Shown piece after piece: positions 33,763 through 35,462 of a DNA stretch of 35,462 nucleotides. This DNA comes from Oscillospiraceae bacterium. Its GTDB lineage: Bacteria; Bacillota_A; Clostridia; Oscillospirales; Oscillospiraceae. The translations under genes and the position numbers were made by a program. Location: contig JAFQHF010000011.1 in the NCBI GenBank assembly GCA_017398105.1, positions 1-35,462 on the forward strand, given 5' to 3'. The notes below the pieces were generated by a model, which saw only the letters and a list, made by a program, of their open reading frames with translations, was not told the origin of the DNA and did no database searches. Position 1 is the first letter of the stretch. Every line of letters starts with the position of its first letter.

Positions 33763-33790
33763 AGAATATGTGTCTGCGTCTGGTTATGTG
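33763..33790 (-). promoter_or_regulatory. Possible mother-cell (sigma-K-like) promoter of spoVFA-spoVFB
   Basis: On the minus strand CAC, 17 bases, then CATATTCT resembles the AC...CATAnnnTA pattern used by Bacillus spoVF. The match is partial. Confidence 0.35.
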
Positions 33791-33791
33791 C

Positions 33792-33819
33792 TTGATTTTT
33801 TCGAAGTTTTCGTTATAAT
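33792..33819 (+). promoter_or_regulatory. Sigma-A promoter of the DUF4364 gene
   Basis: TTGATT, a 16-base spacer and TATAAT, 20 bases before the start codon. Confidence 0.6.
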
Positions 33820-33839
33820 GAAGACAAGAGGTGAGTACT

Positions 33840-34382
33840 ATGCAGAGATTAGGTTTTATTCATGATATGCTGGATGTGAAGGTATTGATTCTGTTTGTTA
33901 TGGCGAGGGTCAGCTATCCAGTGGATACCCAGCAGATTTATGAACTGTGCTATCAGGATGATTGCCTGAGTTATTTTGATGTCTGTACGGCAATTCCGGA
34001 AATGGTAAAATCCGGACATTTGAAGGAATTGGAGAATAACTGCTATGAGATCACAGACAAGGGCAGATCAGATGGCTCGTTAACGGAAGATTCCATTGCC
34101 TTTACAGTAAAGCAGCGGGCAGATAATGCAGTAGCCCGTTTTAACCGGCAGATCCGGCGCAGCAGCTACGTAAAAACACAGATCATACCCAGAGAGAGCG
34201 GAGACTTTTCCGTTATCATGGCCTTGGATGATGAAATGGGAAATCTGATGACACTGGAACTTCTTGCACCAAACCAGCGGCAGGCAGTGCGCCTGGGCAA
34301 GCTTTTTGAAAAGAAAGCTGAAGCTGTCTACAACCTGACTATGGCTGAACTGCTGGATGAAGAGGATGAAATCGATGATTGA
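33840..34382 (+). CDS. DUF4364 family protein
   Basis: A 180-residue protein of a family common in Clostridia. The N-terminal 75 residues look like a winged helix (VKVLILFVMARVSYPVDTQQIYEL, then MVKSGHLKELENNCYEITDKG, the wing). The C-terminal half is a mixed alpha/beta domain ending in an acidic tail (LLDEEDEIDD). A regulator role is plausible but unproven. The ATG at 33840 follows AGAGGTGA; a GTG at 33831 is inside that site. Confidence 0.85.
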   Translation: MQRLGFIHDMLDVKVLILFVMARVSYPVDTQQIYELCYQDDCLSYFDVCTAIPEMVKSGHLKELENNCYEITDKGRSDGSLTEDSIAFTVKQRADNAVARFNRQIRRSSYVKTQIIPRESGDFSVIMALDDEMGNLMTLELLAPNQRQAVRLGKLFEKKAEAVYNLTMAELLDEEDEIDD

Positions 34383-34384
34383 TG

Positions 34385-34418
34385 AAAAGTGACCGCTATT
34401 GCTCAGCGGTCACTTTTT
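34385..34418 (+). terminator. Terminator of the DUF4364 gene
   Basis: AAAAGTGACCGCT and AGCGGTCACTTTT with a 7-base loop and five T in all, directly after the stop. Confidence 0.85.
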
Positions 34419-34430
34419 GATTCAGTACCC

Positions 34431-34459
34431 TTGCCGTACAATCATAATCATGGTATAGT
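34431..34459 (+). promoter_or_regulatory. Sigma-A promoter of hpf
   Basis: TTGCCG, a 17-base spacer and TATAGT, 44 bases before the start. Confidence 0.55.
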
Positions 34460-34503
34460 AATAATACACCAGAAGACTGGTGAAACGAAAGGAGCTGCCG
34501 CAT

Positions 34504-35043
34504 ATGAAATTTCAGTTTAGAGAAAAGAAAGTTAAACTCCCCGGTAATGTCCATGCATATGCTGAGAAGAAAGTAATGAAGCTGGCACGGTATTTTGAGG
34601 AGGATGCGGAAGCCTTGATTGTCTTCTCTGTGGAAAAGAACCGCAATCAGGTAGAACTGACTGTTCACGGTGCAGGCACCTGGTTCCGGGCAAGTGAAAG
34701 CACCTCTGATATGTTCGCCTCGATCGACGCTGCAATTGGTACCATTGAGGGTCAGATCAGAAAGAATAAGACCCGACTGGCACGTCGACTGAAACAGGAT
34801 GCGTTCACCAGAACGGTGCAGGAGGAAACTTCCTTCGTACCTGAAGCAGTGGAAGAGGATCTGAGCATCGTCAAAGTAAAGAAGTTCTATTTCAAGCCTA
34901 TGACCCGTGAAGAGGCCGTGATGCGGATGAACCTGCTTGATCATAATTTCTTCGCTTTCCGGGATGAGGACAATGATGGAAGCTTCGCTGTAGTCTACCG
35001 CAGAAATGATGGCGGTTACGGCCTGATTGATGATGTGGAATGA
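34504..35043 (+). CDS. hpf: Ribosome hibernation promoting factor, long form
   Basis: A 179-residue long HPF. The N-terminal 100 residues are the RaiA/HPF domain that binds the 30S decoding site (VHAYAEKKVMKLARYF, VELTVHGAGTWFRASE, MFASIDAAIGTIEGQIRKNK). The C-terminal domain (about 120-179; KKFYFKPMTREEAVMRMNLLDHNFFAFRDED) dimerises ribosomes into 100S particles. The ATG at 34504 follows AAAGGAG at 9 bases. It stands immediately before what appears to be an rRNA operon. Confidence 0.95.
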   Translation: MKFQFREKKVKLPGNVHAYAEKKVMKLARYFEEDAEALIVFSVEKNRNQVELTVHGAGTWFRASESTSDMFASIDAAIGTIEGQIRKNKTRLARRLKQDAFTRTVQEETSFVPEAVEEDLSIVKVKKFYFKPMTREEAVMRMNLLDHNFFAFRDEDNDGSFAVVYRRNDGGYGLIDDVE

Positions 35044-35053
35044 TCATGTTTTG

Positions 35054-35083
35054 AATGGAGCCTCTTTGGAGGCTCCATTTTTT
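35054..35083 (+). terminator. Terminator of hpf
   Basis: AATGGAGCCTC and GAGGCTCCATT with a 4-base loop, followed by further T (seven or so in a row). Confidence 0.9.
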
Positions 35084-35130
35084 AGTTGTCAGGGCATACA
35101 AAAGAAATTGGGGAAATTTGTAAATAATGC

Positions 35131-35159
35131 TTGACAAAAGGGAAGTGGTGTGCTAGTAT
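35131..35159 (+). promoter_or_regulatory. Tandem rRNA-type promoter P1
   Basis: TTGACA, 17 bases, TAGTAT. First of three similarly built promoters spaced about 100 bases apart. Confidence 0.8.
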
Positions 35160-35231
35160 ATGCAAGTCGCCTGCGGGCGGCGGAAACAATAGCAAATCTT
35201 GAAGAAGCTTGAAAAGAAATGAAAAAAGTTC

Positions 35232-35260
35232 TTGACAAACGACAAAAGATGTGCTAACAT
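35232..35260 (+). promoter_or_regulatory. Tandem rRNA-type promoter P2
   Basis: TTGACA, 17 bases, TAACAT. The upstream segment GAAAAAAGTTC is shared with P3. A small hairpin, GTTGCTC with GAGCAAC, follows downstream. Confidence 0.8.
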
Positions 35261-35330
35261 AGCGAAGTTGCTCAGTGAGCAACGAGCAGAAAATCCACTC
35301 AGAAAAATTTGAAAAAACTTGAAAAAGTTC

Positions 35331-35359
35331 TTGACAAATGAAACTGAATGTGATAGAAT
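35331..35359 (+). promoter_or_regulatory. Tandem rRNA-type promoter P3
   Basis: TTGACA, 17 bases, TAGAAT, preceded by GAAAAAGTTC as at P2. The start points of all three are followed by G/C-rich AGC/GAGC runs. Confidence 0.8.
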
Positions 35360-35462
35360 GCAAAAGCTGTCAGCGAGAGCGAGCAGCGAACACTGTACCT
35401 TGTAAATTGAATAACGTAAAGACAAACTTAAACACCTTGGACAAATTTATGGATTTGTTTAA
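35360..35462 (+). other. Probable rRNA operon leader; no coding frame
   Basis: No gene is visible from 35084 to the end. The segment GAACACTGTACCTTGTAAA, followed by TTGAATAACG, resembles the leader seen just ahead of 16S rRNA in Clostridia. Three strong promoters feeding untranslated sequence point the same way. The 16S gene itself would begin beyond the window. Confidence 0.65.

Noticed and set aside
35084..35462. Start of the 16S rRNA gene inside the window
   Set aside because: The conserved beginning of 16S rRNA (AGAGTTTGAT) is not present; only promoters and leader can be seen.

Overview
The window looks like a chromosomal segment of a spore-forming Firmicute of class Clostridia, probably a gut Oscillospiraceae-type organism. 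The grounds are strong AGGAGG ribosome sites, moderately GC-rich coding sequence, sigma-A promoters, sporulation genes (spoVAD, spoVAE, spoVFA, spoVFB), a BclA-like collagen protein and a fermentative D-lactate dehydrogenase. The family placement is inference; the 16S gene expected just past the right edge would settle it.

Layout. 1-8.6 kb is a mixed accessory stretch: a GH31 glycosidase cut by the left edge, an Old Yellow Enzyme-type reductase with a decayed relative beside it, a histidine kinase remnant, a DMT transporter with a histidine-rich tail, and a TetR gene broken into a truncated sugar symporter. 8.6-12.7 kb holds a nested inverted repeat, the collagen-like protein, a cell-wall hydrolase gene with two in-frame stops, a FAD/Rieske oxidoreductase and TspO. 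12.7-17 kb holds a class I DAHP synthase, a FAH-LUD gene pair, ldhA and gtrA.

17.2-25.4 kb is one eight-gene minus-strand operon with the whole shikimate pathway plus the Phe and Tyr branches: DAHP synthase, tyrA, aroB, aroA, aroC, pheA, a fused aroE-aroK, and aroQ. Genes overlap or lie a few bases apart. In front of it I read a sigma-A promoter, a 22-residue leader peptide whose core is almost entirely Phe and Tyr codons, and a terminator hairpin just before the first gene. This is the architecture of a transcription attenuator that would tie the operon to charged tRNA-Phe and tRNA-Tyr. A small MITE-like element sits at the 3' end of the operon.

25.4-35.1 kb holds a nucleotidyltransferase, recQ, a tiny Asn/Gln-rich protein behind spoVAD-spoVAE, a GNAT acetyltransferase, nadE, both dipicolinate synthase subunits, a DUF4364 protein and long-form hpf. 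The last 330 bases carry three tandem near-consensus promoters and a leader that very likely feed an rRNA operon beginning outside the window.
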